Assembly (NCBI RefSeq): GCF_031179145.1
Contig: NZ_JAPSIB010000001.1
Span: 280,853 to 344,852 of the forward strand
Reading direction: 5' to 3'
Length of the DNA stretch: 64,000 nucleotides
Source: Brevibacterium sp.
Lineage (GTDB): Bacteria; Actinomycetota; Actinomycetes; Actinomycetales; Brevibacteriaceae
The notes beneath the pieces are model-generated. The model saw nothing but the letters and a program-made list of their open reading frames with translations, searched no databases and had not been told where the DNA came from. How positions within the stretch are numbered: position 1 is the stretch's first letter; every line of letters starts with the position of its first letter. The position numbers and the translations under genes were made by a program. Positions 51,616 to 59,696 of this stretch are shown here, in pieces.

Positions 51616-52848
51616 ATGCCACTCAGCTCCGCCCTCAAGGACGCGATCTCCGCCGACCTGGCGGCCACGGTCGAGACCTACAAGGAGTTCCACCGGTCCC
51701 CCGAACTCTCCATGCAGGAGACGCGCACCGCGGCGGCGATCGCACAGCGGCTCGAGAGCCTCGGTCTGAGCACGATGACGTTCGGCGGGACCGGCGTCGT
51801 CAGCGTCATCGAGAACGGCGACGGACCGGTCGTCGCCTACCGGGCGGACACCGACGGACTGCCGATCGCCGAGGACACCGGACTCGACTATGCCTCCACG
51901 GCCGAGGGCACTCTGCCCGACGGCACCACCACGAAGGTCATGCACGGCTGCGGCCACGACACCCACATCACCGTCGGGCTGGCTCTGGCCAAGCACCTCG
52001 TCGAGCACAGGGACCTGTGGTCAGGCACCGTCGTCCTGCTGTTCCAGCCCGGTGAGGAGACCGGGCAGGGCGCGCGCGCGATGCTCGACGACGGCCTCTG
52101 GGAGCATGTCGTCAAGCCGGACGTCGTCTATGGTCAGCACGTCTGGCCCGGCCAGGCGGGGCACATCTACGCCGCGTCCGGCACGGCGATGGCGATGTCC
52201 GACTGCCTGAAGGTCACCGTCAAGGGCAAGCAGGCACACGGTTCGCAGCCGGAGAACGCAGTCGACCCGATCGTGCTCGGCGCCTACATGATCACTCGGC
52301 TGCAGAGCGTCGTGTCCCGCGAGATCTCGGGCCGCGACATGGCCGTCGTCACGGTCGGCACCTTCCACGGCGGGCTGAAGGAGAACATCATCCCGGACTC
52401 CGCGGAGTTCAAGCTCAACATCCGCACCTTCAAGGAGGAGGTCCGCGAAGTCGTGCTCGACCGGATCCAGCGGATCATCCTCGCCGAGGCGCTTGCCTCC
52501 GGCGCCCCGGAACCGGTCATCGAGGAGATGTACCGCTTCCCTCGCTGCTACAACGACCCGGACCTCGCCGAGGCGCTGCTGAGCGATCTCGAGGCCGAGC
52601 TCGGTGCCGAGCAGGTCCACCTCTCCGAGGCGGTGACGGGCAGTGAGGACTTCGGGGCCTTCGGCGACGACATCGAGGTTCCCTACGTCTACTGGTTCTT
52701 CGGCGGCTACTCCCCCGCGAAGCTCGAGTCGGATGAGACGCCTCCGGGCAACCATTCGCCGTTCTTCGCTCCCGACGACGTCGAGACGACGTTGGAGACC
52801 GGGATCCGCGCGGCTCTCACGGCCGTTCTCAGCCAGCTCGGAAGGTGA
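51616..52848 (+). CDS. M20D-family amidohydrolase
   Basis: A 410-residue metal-dependent hydrolase of the aminoacylase/IAA-amino-acid hydrolase group. Metal ligands are in MHGCGHDTH, the catalytic pair in QPGEETGQGA, and His in HGSQPENAVDP; the last ligand region is GSEDFGAF. It removes the acyl group from N-acyl amino acids or opens similar amides. AAGGAAAGG precedes the ATG. It is third in the DUF5058 operon, so its substrate may be what the membrane proteins import. Confidence 0.92.
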   Translation: MPLSSALKDAISADLAATVETYKEFHRSPELSMQETRTAAAIAQRLESLGLSTMTFGGTGVVSVIENGDGPVVAYRADTDGLPIAEDTGLDYASTAEGTLPDGTTTKVMHGCGHDTHITVGLALAKHLVEHRDLWSGTVVLLFQPGEETGQGARAMLDDGLWEHVVKPDVVYGQHVWPGQAGHIYAASGTAMAMSDCLKVTVKGKQAHGSQPENAVDPIVLGAYMITRLQSVVSREISGRDMAVVTVGTFHGGLKENIIPDSAEFKLNIRTFKEEVREVVLDRIQRIILAEALASGAPEPVIEEMYRFPRCYNDPDLAEALLSDLEAELGAEQVHLSEAVTGSEDFGAFGDDIEVPYVYWFFGGYSPAKLESDETPPGNHSPFFAPDDVETTLETGIRAALTAVLSQLGR

Positions 52849-52856
52849 GGGCCGGA

Positions 52857-54290
52857 GTGAGCGATGAACTGAGATGGATCTCCACCCGTGAGCTGGCGGC
52901 GAAGATCGCCAACCGCGAGATCTCCGCGAGAGAGGCTCTCGAGGACCACCTGGGGCGCATCGACGCGGTCAACCCGGCCATCAACGCCGTGGTCACTCGT
53001 GATGACGAAGGCGCTTGGAAGCGGGCCGAGGCCGCCGACGAGGCCATCGCACGGGAGGAGCCGATCGGGCCCCTGCATGGGGTGCCGATGACGCACAAGG
53101 ACACCCACGACACCAAGGGAATGCTCACCACCTGGGGCTCTCCCCTGATGGCCGACCGGGTTCCCGAGTCGGATTCCCTCATCATCTCCCGGCTCAAAGC
53201 GGCCGGGATCAACACGACCGGGAAGACGAACGTGCCGGAGTTCGCAGCCGGCTCCCACACGTTCAACGACGTGTTCGGCACGACGCTCAACCCCTATGAC
53301 ACGACGAAGTCGGCGTCGGGGTCCTCGGGCGGAGTCGGGGCGGCCCTGGCAGCCGGCATCCAGGCCTCGGGCGACGGCTCGGACATGGGCGGGTCTCTGC
53401 GCTCCCCCGGTTCGTTCAACAACGTCGTCGGATTCCGCCCCTCCAACGGCCGGATCCCCCACACGCTGCCGGGCGATCCCTTCGCCTGGCTGGCGCAGTC
53501 GGGATTCATGGCCAGGACAGTCTCCGACGTCGCTCTGCTGATGAGCGTGGGCAGCGGGCCCGAGCCCGGCGGTCCCGGCTCGATCGACGAGCCGGGCAGC
53601 GTCTTCGACCTGCCCGAGTTCGCGATCGTCGCTGACTTCCAGCCGGAGCTGACGGGGGTCCGGGTCGGCTTCAGCCCCGATCTCGCCGGGCTCCTGCCCA
53701 TGGAGACGGAAGTGCGCGAAGTCGTGGCGGGCACCGCGCAGGTCTTCACCGACCTCGGGGCCGAGGTCAGCGACACGATTCCCGACCTGTCCGACGCCGA
53801 TGAGGTCTTCGGAGTCCACCGGGCCCTCGACTTCGTCAACGCCTGGGGTCCCCTGTACGAAACGCAGAAGGACCGGATCAAGGAGTCGGTGGTGTGGAAC
53901 ATCGAGCTGGGGCTGAAGCTCACCGGCGCCGAGGTGGTCTCCGCCGCCCGTGCCCGCGCGCGTCTCTTCGGCGAGGTCGATCGGTTCTTCGCCGATCACG
54001 ACGTTCTCGTTCTCTCGACCTGCCAGGTTCTGCCCTTCGACGCCGCGATCGAGTATCCGACCGAGATCAATGGGGAGAAGCTCGACAACTACCTCGATTG
54101 GATGCGGGCTCTGTGCCTGATCTCGGCCACCGGTTGTCCGGCGATCTCGGTGCCCGCCGGGTTCTCCGCCTCAGGTCTGCCGGTCGGAGTGCAGCTGGTG
54201 GCCAAGCCGGGCAACGACGTGGGTCTGCTGCGGATGGCGCACGCGTTCGAGGCGGCCACCGAGTTCCACCTCCGCCACCCTGAGATCTGA
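52857..54290 (+). CDS. Amidase (amidase-signature family)
   Basis: A 477-residue hydrolase with the Ser-cisSer-Lys triad: Lys in VPMTHKDTHDTKG, the cis-Ser in KSASGSSGGVGAA and the nucleophile in SDMGGSLRSPGS. It hydrolyses amides or carbamoyl compounds. GTG 52857 follows AAGGTGAGG by six bases; a GTG at 52845 overlapping the previous stop is also possible. It ends the DUF5058 operon. Together with the M20D enzyme it suggests stepwise breakdown of an imported amide. Confidence 0.91.
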   Translation: MSDELRWISTRELAAKIANREISAREALEDHLGRIDAVNPAINAVVTRDDEGAWKRAEAADEAIAREEPIGPLHGVPMTHKDTHDTKGMLTTWGSPLMADRVPESDSLIISRLKAAGINTTGKTNVPEFAAGSHTFNDVFGTTLNPYDTTKSASGSSGGVGAALAAGIQASGDGSDMGGSLRSPGSFNNVVGFRPSNGRIPHTLPGDPFAWLAQSGFMARTVSDVALLMSVGSGPEPGGPGSIDEPGSVFDLPEFAIVADFQPELTGVRVGFSPDLAGLLPMETEVREVVAGTAQVFTDLGAEVSDTIPDLSDADEVFGVHRALDFVNAWGPLYETQKDRIKESVVWNIELGLKLTGAEVVSAARARARLFGEVDRFFADHDVLVLSTCQVLPFDAAIEYPTEINGEKLDNYLDWMRALCLISATGCPAISVPAGFSASGLPVGVQLVAKPGNDVGLLRMAHAFEAATEFHLRHPEI

Positions 54291-54342
54291 GACGGACCGC
54301 GGCTTCCGAGCCTGCGGCCCGCCTGCGGGTCAGCGGCCGGCC

Positions 54343-54630
54343 TCAGACCTGCGAGGGGTCCGCTGAGATGTCCTGGTCCTCCGCGATCCGGGAGATCTCA
54401 GCGGCCATCGCGGTGTCCTTGTCCGTGAGGGCCCCGGCATCGTGCGTGGTCAGGGCGATGTCGACATGCGGGTAGCGCAGGTCGACGTCCGGGTGATGAC
54501 CGGCCGCCTCGGCGGCGTCAGTGATCGCATTGATGAAGGCGACCCCCCGGACGAAGGATCCGGTCAGAAACCGGGTCCGCAACGCATCCTCGGTCTGGTT
54601 CCACTGGTTGAGCTCTTCGTTGTCAGTCAT
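54343..54630 (-). CDS. 4a-hydroxytetrahydrobiopterin dehydratase (pterin-4a-carbinolamine dehydratase)
   Basis: A 95-residue PCD/DCoH protein. The active-site histidines lie in GHHPDVDLRYPHVDIAL and the family THDAGALTDKD follows. It dehydrates pterin carbinolamine formed by pterin-dependent hydroxylases. GGAAGC precedes the ATG at 54630; the open frame upstream is not supported. No hydroxylase gene is nearby. Confidence 0.9.
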   Translation of the reverse strand: MTDNEELNQWNQTEDALRTRFLTGSFVRGVAFINAITDAAEAAGHHPDVDLRYPHVDIALTTHDAGALTDKDTAMAAEISRIAEDQDISADPSQV

Positions 54631-54678
54631 GCTTCCAGCGTGGCACAAAGCCGCCGGGTTTGCTATGCCTGAGCTTTG

Positions 54679-54697
54679 TTTGCGGAGCCTAACCATT
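54679..54697 (+). promoter_or_regulatory. Possible IdeR/DtxR iron box before ferritin
   Basis: TTTGCGGAGCCTAACCATT matches the iron-box consensus at about 12 of 19 positions, with one full half site (AGCCTAACC). Ferritin genes are IdeR targets in mycobacteria. A palindrome GGAATCATTCC lies just after it (54700-54710). Confidence 0.4.
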
Positions 54698-54779
54698 CTG
54701 GAATCATTCCGGAGAAGGTGACAGTCTGGTGGTACTGAAGGCGGTCGAACGGCAGCCTCGAAACCCGAAGGAGCATGAA

Positions 54780-55295
54780 ATGCACTTGAGTCCCGCAATG
54801 CAGAACGTCCTCGGCGAGCAGGTCACCCTCGAGCTCGAGGCTTCGATGGTCTACCTGCAGCTGTCCATTCAGCTCGACGATCTCGACCTCCCCGGGATGA
54901 CCCGGTGGATGCGGGCGCAGTCGGAGGAGGAGCAGGTCCACGCGGCGAAGTTCATCGAACACTGTCTCGACCGCGGCTTCGCCCCGCAGATCGGCGACAT
55001 CGCGGCGCCGAAGGTCTCGGGCTCGCGCCCGATCGACTTCTTCAAGGCCGCCCTCGCCCATGAGGAGAAGGTTTCGGAGTCGATCCGCAACCTCTACCGC
55101 ACCGCGCAGGCCGAGTCCGATCTCGATGTCCTCCCCCTGCTGCACTGGTTCATCGATGAGCAGGTCGAAGAGGAGTCGAGCATCTCCGAGATCATCGGCC
55201 GCCTCGAAATGGCCGGCGAATCCGGTTCCGGCCTGCTGAGCATCGACTCCGAGCTCGGTTCCCGCCGGCCCGACATCAGCGCCGACAACGAGTGA
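54780..55295 (+). CDS. Ferritin (non-haem)
   Basis: A 171-residue four-helix iron-storage subunit; 24 copies form a shell that oxidises and stores iron. Ferroxidase ligands are visible: Glu18 (TLELE), Glu51 and His54 (EEEQVH), Glu95 (HEEK) and the Gln/Glu set in DEQVEEE. GAAGGAG lies seven bases before the ATG at 54780. A possible iron box lies upstream and a duplicated 3' end plus strong terminator downstream. Confidence 0.95.
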   Translation: MHLSPAMQNVLGEQVTLELEASMVYLQLSIQLDDLDLPGMTRWMRAQSEEEQVHAAKFIEHCLDRGFAPQIGDIAAPKVSGSRPIDFFKAALAHEEKVSESIRNLYRTAQAESDLDVLPLLHWFIDEQVEEESSISEIIGRLEMAGESGSGLLSIDSELGSRRPDISADNE

Positions 55296-55331
55296 CATCA
55301 CCGTCTGATGTCCGCTGACATCACCGTCTGA
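55293..55331 (+). repeat. Duplicated 3' end of ferritin gene (16-bp unit)
   Basis: TGACATCACCGTCTGA occurs at 55293-55308 and 55316-55331. The first TGA is the ferritin stop. Confidence 0.85.
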
Positions 55332-55369
55332 AGGCGGTCGGGTCCCCTCGCGGCCCCGACCGCCTTTTT
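55331..55369 (+). terminator. Rho-independent terminator of ferritin gene
   Basis: A 12-bp stem (AAGGCGGTCGGG with its complement) is followed by a run of five T. Confidence 0.95.
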
Positions 55370-55403
55370 GCTGAGAATTTGCTGCGACGGGAATGATTTC
55401 AAA

Positions 55404-55424
55404 GTTGAGTGTGTTTGACTCAAC
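55404..55424. promoter_or_regulatory. HAIR operator (HspR site) before hsp20
   Basis: GTTGAGT-N7-ACTCAAC is a perfect inverted repeat that matches the HAIR consensus CTTGAGT-N7-ACTCAAG except the outer base pair. HspR represses heat-shock genes through this site in actinobacteria. Confidence 0.85.
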
Positions 55425-55453
55425 GTAAGGACCCGCGTGAGAAAGGAATACTC

Positions 55454-55936
55454 ATGGCAACTCGTTTCGATCCCATCCGTGACCTCGACCGCTTCTTCTC
55501 GGAGGTGACGAGGACTCCGTCATCGACGTCGCTTCCCATGGACCTCTACCGGGACGGCGAGGTCTTCGTCGCGCACATCGACATGCCCGGGGTCGATCCC
55601 TCCAGCATCGATGTCGACGTCGAGGACCGCACCCTCACGGTCCGGGCTCAGCGTCGTTCCGCCGTTGCGGACAAGGACGTCAAGTGGCTGACTCGTGAGC
55701 GCACGACGGGCACGTACGCCCGCCAGCTCACCCTGGGCAACCGGGTCTCGCTGGATCGGATCCGGGCCGAGTACGAGGACGGCGTCCTCACGCTGACGAT
55801 CCCGGTCGCCGAGGAGGCCCGCCCGCGCAAGATCACGGTCGCCCACTCGCAGTCGGGTTCGCAGTCGACAGTGTCGTCACCGGAGGTCGTGGAGTCCTCG
55901 ACGACGGACCCGAAGCAGGTCTCCGGGCAGGCCTGA
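55454..55936 (+). CDS. Hsp20 small heat-shock protein
   Basis: A 160-residue alpha-crystallin-type chaperone that holds unfolding proteins. The N-terminus MATRFDPIRDLDRFFSEV is typical of actinobacterial Hsp18-like proteins. The crystallin domain spans about 28-130 with AHIDMPGVDPSSIDVDVE and YEDGVLTLTIPVAEEARPRKI. A Ser-rich tail ends it. GAGAAAGGAA precedes the ATG. The upstream HAIR site predicts HspR control. Confidence 0.95.
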   Translation: MATRFDPIRDLDRFFSEVTRTPSSTSLPMDLYRDGEVFVAHIDMPGVDPSSIDVDVEDRTLTVRAQRRSAVADKDVKWLTRERTTGTYARQLTLGNRVSLDRIRAEYEDGVLTLTIPVAEEARPRKITVAHSQSGSQSTVSSPEVVESSTTDPKQVSGQA

Positions 55937-55993
55937 CTCACTTCCGAGAACCGTCTTCCGGGACGCATCGTCACGGACATGCATTTCCGGACT

Positions 55994-56027
55994 CGAGCGG
56001 GTCGCACCTCGTGGTGCGGCCCGCTCG
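55994..56027. terminator. Bidirectional terminator between hsp20 and methyltransferase
   Basis: A 15-bp stem (CGAGCGGGTCGCACC with its complement, one T-G pair) closes on TCGT. Confidence 0.85.
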
Positions 56028-56036
56028 GTGGATTCA

Positions 56037-56078
56037 GGCACTACGACTGGGGCCGGCACCGGAGCCGGCACTACGACT
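56037..56078 (-). repeat. Direct repeat just after methyltransferase stop (30-bp period)
   Basis: GGCACTACGACT occurs at 56037-56048 and 56067-56078, immediately downstream of the minus-strand stop at 56084. Confidence 0.7.
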
Positions 56079-56083
56079 CGCGG

Positions 56084-56827
56084 TCAGCGCTGGAGCAGGT
56101 AGGCCAGGCACATGTACGGAAGCCCCATCGTGCCTGTCACCGGGTGCTCTGTCGTGAAGTACTCGCGCAGATTCGACTCGACGCGCGCCCGAGTCCGCTC
56201 ATTCGACCGCAACCAGTACGACCGTGTTCGCGCCAGGTCGATGACGCCGTCAACGGTGATGGGAGTGTCGAACTCGATGAGCGCATGCTCGACGAGTGCG
56301 AAGCCCGCTCCCGGCCGCGGGCGGAATTCGGGCCGGTAGACATCGCCGGCGTGCATGATCCGGCTCAGCCTCAGCACCCAGTCGACGCGGACGTCGAGCT
56401 GATTGATGAGGATGAGCAGGCGACCACCGGGAGTCAGGATGCGGGCGATCTCCTCCCCCGCCGCGGCCTCGTCGAACCAATGCCAGGCTTGGGCGACGGC
56501 GACCACGTCGACGCTGCCGTCGTTGAGGCCCGTTGCTTCCGCTGTGCCCACCAGGCGGCGGGAGGGATTGCGCTCGAGGGCGGCTGCGTCGGGGTCGACG
56601 GCGACGACCTCGGCGCCCAGGGAGAGCAGGCTGCGGCTGAGGATCCCGGTGCCCGCTCCCAGGTCACAGACACGCAGACCGGACCAGTCTTCACCGACGA
56701 GGCGGAGCGCGGCCTCCGGGTAGCCGGGTCTGACCTCGTCGTAGAGCTCCCCCAACTCGCCGAAGCGCGTTCCATGTGAGGCTTTGGCCCGAGGTCTCAC
56801 GTCCGTTCCCTTCCTGTCGGTCGACAC
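56084..56827 (-). CDS. Class I SAM-dependent methyltransferase
   Basis: A 247-residue protein with the Methyltransf_11/25 fold: motif I VCDLGAGTGILSR, acidic end of strand 2 in VVAVDPDAAAL, and VAQAWHWFD, typical of the YcgJ/UbiE-like group. Substrate unknown. GTG 56827 is chosen because TAGAGT lies six bases upstream (leaderless); a GTG at 56800 behind AGGAAGGG is the alternative. It is divergent from an aminotransferase gene and convergent to hsp20. Confidence 0.88.
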   Translation of the reverse strand: MSTDRKGTDVRPRAKASHGTRFGELGELYDEVRPGYPEAALRLVGEDWSGLRVCDLGAGTGILSRSLLSLGAEVVAVDPDAAALERNPSRRLVGTAEATGLNDGSVDVVAVAQAWHWFDEAAAGEEIARILTPGGRLLILINQLDVRVDWVLRLSRIMHAGDVYRPEFRPRPGAGFALVEHALIEFDTPITVDGVIDLARTRSYWLRSNERTRARVESNLREYFTTEHPVTGTMGLPYMCLAYLLQR

Positions 56828-56833
56828 CCGTCC

Positions 56834-56839
56834 ACTCTA
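56834..56839 (-). promoter_or_regulatory. -10 element of methyltransferase gene
   Basis: TAGAGT on the minus strand, six bases before the GTG at 56827. Confidence 0.5.
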
Positions 56840-56873
56840 TCCGGCGGATCGCACGGGTTCTGCGGCCAGTGAC

Positions 56874-56879
56874 TAGGAT
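56874..56879 (+). promoter_or_regulatory. -10 element of aminotransferase gene
   Basis: TAGGAT, 37 bases before the ATG at 56917; the leader carries AAGGAG. Confidence 0.5.
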
Positions 56880-56916
56880 GGAACCATCGGCTGAGATCAA
56901 GCGACAAGGAGCATCG

Positions 56917-58176
56917 ATGACCCCCCCGTCCGAACTGCAGGACCAACTCGACACCGCTGCGAGGGAGTATGAGGAGTTCGCGGCCAGAGGCCTCGCCCTC
57001 GACATCACCCGCGGCAAGCCCGGAAGCGAACAGCTCGATCTCTCGGCCGGTCTCCTCGACGCTGTCCGCGGCGAAGACGTGTTCACCCCCAGCGGCGTCG
57101 ACACCCGCAACTACGGCGGTCTCGAGGGTATCGAAGAGCTGCGCGAGCTCTTCTCTCCCCTGCTCAGGGTGCCGACGAGCCAACTGCTGGCCGGCGGAAA
57201 CGCATCGCTGACCCTGATGGCTCAGGCTCTGACGTTCGCGCTCCTGGGCGGCACGCCCCTCAGCGCCCGCCCCTGGGGCGCGGGACCGCACAAGATCATC
57301 TGCCCGGTGCCCGGCTACGACCGGCACTTCACTCTGGCCGAGTCCCTGGGCTTCGAGCTGCTGAGCATCCCAATGGATGAGGAGGGCCCCGTCGTCGCCG
57401 AGGCGGTACGACTGGCCGAGGATCCATCCGTCAAAGCCATGTGGCTGGTGCCCATGTACTCGAACCCGACAGGGATCACGATCTCCGAGTCCAGGGCTCG
57501 GGAGCTGGCAGCGATGCCCGCAGCGGCTGCGGATTTCACACTGCTGTGGGACAACGCATACGGACTCCACCATCTGCGAGAGGACCACCCCGACACTCTC
57601 GACATCCTCAGCCTGTGCGCCGAGGCGGGGAACCCGGAGCGACCCTGGATCTTCGCCTCCACCTCGAAGATCACCCATGCGGGTGCCGGTGTCTCGTTCT
57701 TCGGGGCGGGACCGGAGACGTTCTCCTGGTTCCGGGCGAACCTGTCGAACATCGCCATCGGTCCGGACAAGATCAATCAGCTGCGCCACCTGCGGTTCTT
57801 CGGCGATGCCGCCGGAGTCGAGGCGCACATGCGCCGACACGCTCAGATCATCGCCCCGAAGTTCGACGCCGTGCTGTCCACGCTGGAGTCCGGTCTGGGC
57901 GGCACGGACTTCGCCAGCTGGACCGAGCCGGACGGCGGTTACTTCATCACCCTGACGACCCTCGAGGGGACCGCCGAGCGGATCGTCAAGCTGGCGGGCG
58001 AGGCGGGCGTGAAGCTGACCCCTGCGGGCGCCACTCATCCCTATGGTCTCGATCCGAACAACAGAGTCATCCGGATCGCCCCGACGATGCCGAGCCTCGA
58101 GGAGGTCGAGCTGGCCTCGACGGGGCTGGTCGCCTGCGTGAAGCTCGCCAGTCTCGAGAAGCTGCTGGCCGGCTGA
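56917..58176 (+). CDS. aspT: Aspartate aminotransferase, class Ic (AspT type)
   Basis: A 419-residue PLP enzyme. The PLP lysine lies in ASTSKITHAGAG, the aromatic/Asn positions in PMYSNPTGIT and LLWDNAYG. These, and the N-terminal ITRGKPGSEQLDLS, identify the group first described in Corynebacterium (AspT). It interconverts aspartate and oxaloacetate. AAGGAG lies upstream of the ATG. A nearby pyruvate carboxylase supplies oxaloacetate, though on the other strand. The 3' end is duplicated. Confidence 0.9.
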   Translation: MTPPSELQDQLDTAAREYEEFAARGLALDITRGKPGSEQLDLSAGLLDAVRGEDVFTPSGVDTRNYGGLEGIEELRELFSPLLRVPTSQLLAGGNASLTLMAQALTFALLGGTPLSARPWGAGPHKIICPVPGYDRHFTLAESLGFELLSIPMDEEGPVVAEAVRLAEDPSVKAMWLVPMYSNPTGITISESRARELAAMPAAAADFTLLWDNAYGLHHLREDHPDTLDILSLCAEAGNPERPWIFASTSKITHAGAGVSFFGAGPETFSWFRANLSNIAIGPDKINQLRHLRFFGDAAGVEAHMRRHAQIIAPKFDAVLSTLESGLGGTDFASWTEPDGGYFITLTTLEGTAERIVKLAGEAGVKLTPAGATHPYGLDPNNRVIRIAPTMPSLEEVELASTGLVACVKLASLEKLLAG

Positions 58177-58224
58177 GCCGGGCCACGAAACCGCTGGCCG
58201 GCTGAGACAGGTGAGCCGGCTGAG
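58164..58224 (+). repeat. Duplicated 3' end of aminotransferase gene
   Basis: GCTGGCCGGCTGAG occurs at 58164-58177 and 58193-58206, and a shorter GAGCCGGCTGAG at 58213-58224. The first contains the gene's TGA. Confidence 0.8.
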
Positions 58225-58265
58225 TCAGGGCGCTGGACCCGGGACTCAGCCGGCCGGACGGCCGG

Positions 58266-58302
58266 CGGCGAGTGCCGGGCGTTTCGAACCCGGCACTCGC
58301 CG
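58266..58302. terminator. Bidirectional terminator between aspT and hydroxyacyl-CoA dehydrogenase
   Basis: A perfect 14-bp stem (CGGCGAGTGCCGGG with its complement) surrounds a nine-base loop between convergent genes. Confidence 0.9.
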
Positions 58303-58303
58303 C

Positions 58304-59158
58304 TCAGTGGTCGTAGAACCCGCGACCGGACTTGACGCCGAGCAGTCCGGCGTCTACCATCCGCGACAGCAGGACCGGCGGCTTCACTGCGGGGTCACCG
58401 GTCTCCGCGTACATGGACTCAGCCGCGAACAGGCAGGTGTCGAGTCCCACCAGGTCGGCCAGGGCGATCGGCCCCATCGGGTGGGCACAGCCGCCCACCA
58501 TCCCGGCATCGATGTCCTCCTTCGTCGCGAACCCGGATTCGAGCATTCGGATCGCCGAGCACAGGTACGGGATGAGGAGGGCATTGACGATGAAGCCGGG
58601 ACGATCACCGGCCTGGATCGGCGTCTTCCCGAGCACCTCGGCGACGAAGTCGGTCATCGTCTGGCGCACCGCATCGGCCGTGACCACCGAGGATACGATC
58701 TCGACGAGCGGCTGCACGGGTGCAGGGTTGAAGAAGTGCACCCCGAGCACGCGGTCGGGCCGCGACGTCGCCTGCGCGAATCGGATGATCGGCATCGACG
58801 AGGTGTTCGAGGCCAGGATCGCGTCCGAGTCCGTGACGACGGAGTCGAGTTCGGCGAAGATCGACTTCTTGATGTCCTCGTTCTCGCTGGCGGCTTCGAT
58901 GACGAGCTGCCTGTCCGCGAGATCACCTGTGTCGGTGGTGAAGCGCAGCCGTGACCACGCCTGGTCGCGGTCGTCTGCGGACAGCTTGCCCTTGGCCACG
59001 GCCTTGGCCAGGGACTTCTCGATCCGGTCCCGCCCAGCCGCCGAGGCCTCGGCGCTGACCTCGGACACGATCACATCCTGACCGGCCTTCGCCAGCACCT
59101 CCGCGATGCCGGCTCCCATCAGTCCGCTGCCGATGACCGCGCTGCGCTGAATGCTCAT
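58304..59158 (-). CDS. 3-hydroxybutyryl-CoA dehydrogenase
   Basis: A 284-residue NAD(P)-dependent enzyme. The Rossmann motif VIGSGLMGAGIAEVLA is at the N-terminus, the catalytic His in GVHFFNPAPV, the Glu downstream in VEIVSS, and NALLIPYL in the C-terminal domain. It oxidises 3-hydroxyacyl-CoA in short-chain fatty acid metabolism. AAGGATGGAG precedes the start. It lies 37 bases after def and probably ends the pyc-def operon. Confidence 0.94.
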   Translation of the reverse strand: MSIQRSAVIGSGLMGAGIAEVLAKAGQDVIVSEVSAEASAAGRDRIEKSLAKAVAKGKLSADDRDQAWSRLRFTTDTGDLADRQLVIEAASENEDIKKSIFAELDSVVTDSDAILASNTSSMPIIRFAQATSRPDRVLGVHFFNPAPVQPLVEIVSSVVTADAVRQTMTDFVAEVLGKTPIQAGDRPGFIVNALLIPYLCSAIRMLESGFATKEDIDAGMVGGCAHPMGPIALADLVGLDTCLFAAESMYAETGDPAVKPPVLLSRMVDAGLLGVKSGRGFYDH

Positions 59159-59172
59159 CTCTCCATCCTTCT

Positions 59173-59214
59173 TGTCAGTTCTTGAGGAACCACTGTCAGT
59201 TCTTGAGGAACCAC
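59173..59214 (-). repeat. Perfect 21-bp tandem duplication of the def 3' end
   Basis: The unit TGTCAGTTCTTGAGGAACCA(C) is present at 59173-59193 and 59194-59214. On the minus strand it contains the last codons and TGA of def; the period keeps the frame. Confidence 0.92.
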
Positions 59215-59696
59215 GCTGCCGCGCGGATCTCCTTCATCGCCGTGCGCCGTGTCTCCTTGGGCAGCGTCTGGATGTAGACCTGACCGTCCAGGTGGGCGAC
59301 CTCGTGCTGGAGCATCTGGGCGAAGACCTCGGTGCCCGAGACCTCGATGGGATTGTTCGCCGCGTCGACTCCCCTCACCCGCGCGAACTCGTAGCGCGGG
59401 GTGGGGAAGAAGAGGCCGGGAACGGACAGGCAGCCTTCGTCGATGTCGCGCAGCTCACCGCCGACCTCGACGATCTCCGGATTGATGACGTATCCGCTGC
59501 GACCGTCGAGGTCATAGGCGAAGGCGCGCAGCCCGACGCCGATCTGCGGGGCGGCGACGGCCGCGCGGCCCGAAGGCCGCGCGGTGTCGAGGAGGTCCTG
59601 GGCCAGCGTCTCGATGCTCTCATCGAACGTGGTGACCGGTGCGCACGGGCTGCGCAGCACCGGGTCGCCCCAGAGACGGATCTCCCGTTCAGCCAT
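59196..59696 (-). CDS. def: Peptide deformylase
   Basis: A 166-residue metalloenzyme that removes the formyl group from new proteins. Motifs: AAPQIGVG, EGCLSVPG (metal Cys) and QHEVAHLDG (HExxH). The start at 59696 overlaps the pyc stop by eight bases, so translation is coupled. Its last seven codons plus stop are duplicated downstream. This is probably one of several deformylases; pairing with pyc is unusual as far as I know. Confidence 0.95.
   Translation of the reverse strand: MAEREIRLWGDPVLRSPCAPVTTFDESIETLAQDLLDTARPSGRAAVAAPQIGVGLRAFAYDLDGRSGYVINPEIVEVGGELRDIDEGCLSVPGLFFPTPRYEFARVRGVDAANNPIEVSGTEVFAQMLQHEVAHLDGQVYIQTLPKETRRTAMKEIRAAAWFLKN

Noticed and set aside
59172-59195. TTGTCAGTT as a PafBC-type (RecA-NDp) damage promoter
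   Set aside because: No TANNNT box follows at the needed distance, and the sequence is explained as the duplicated 3' end of def.
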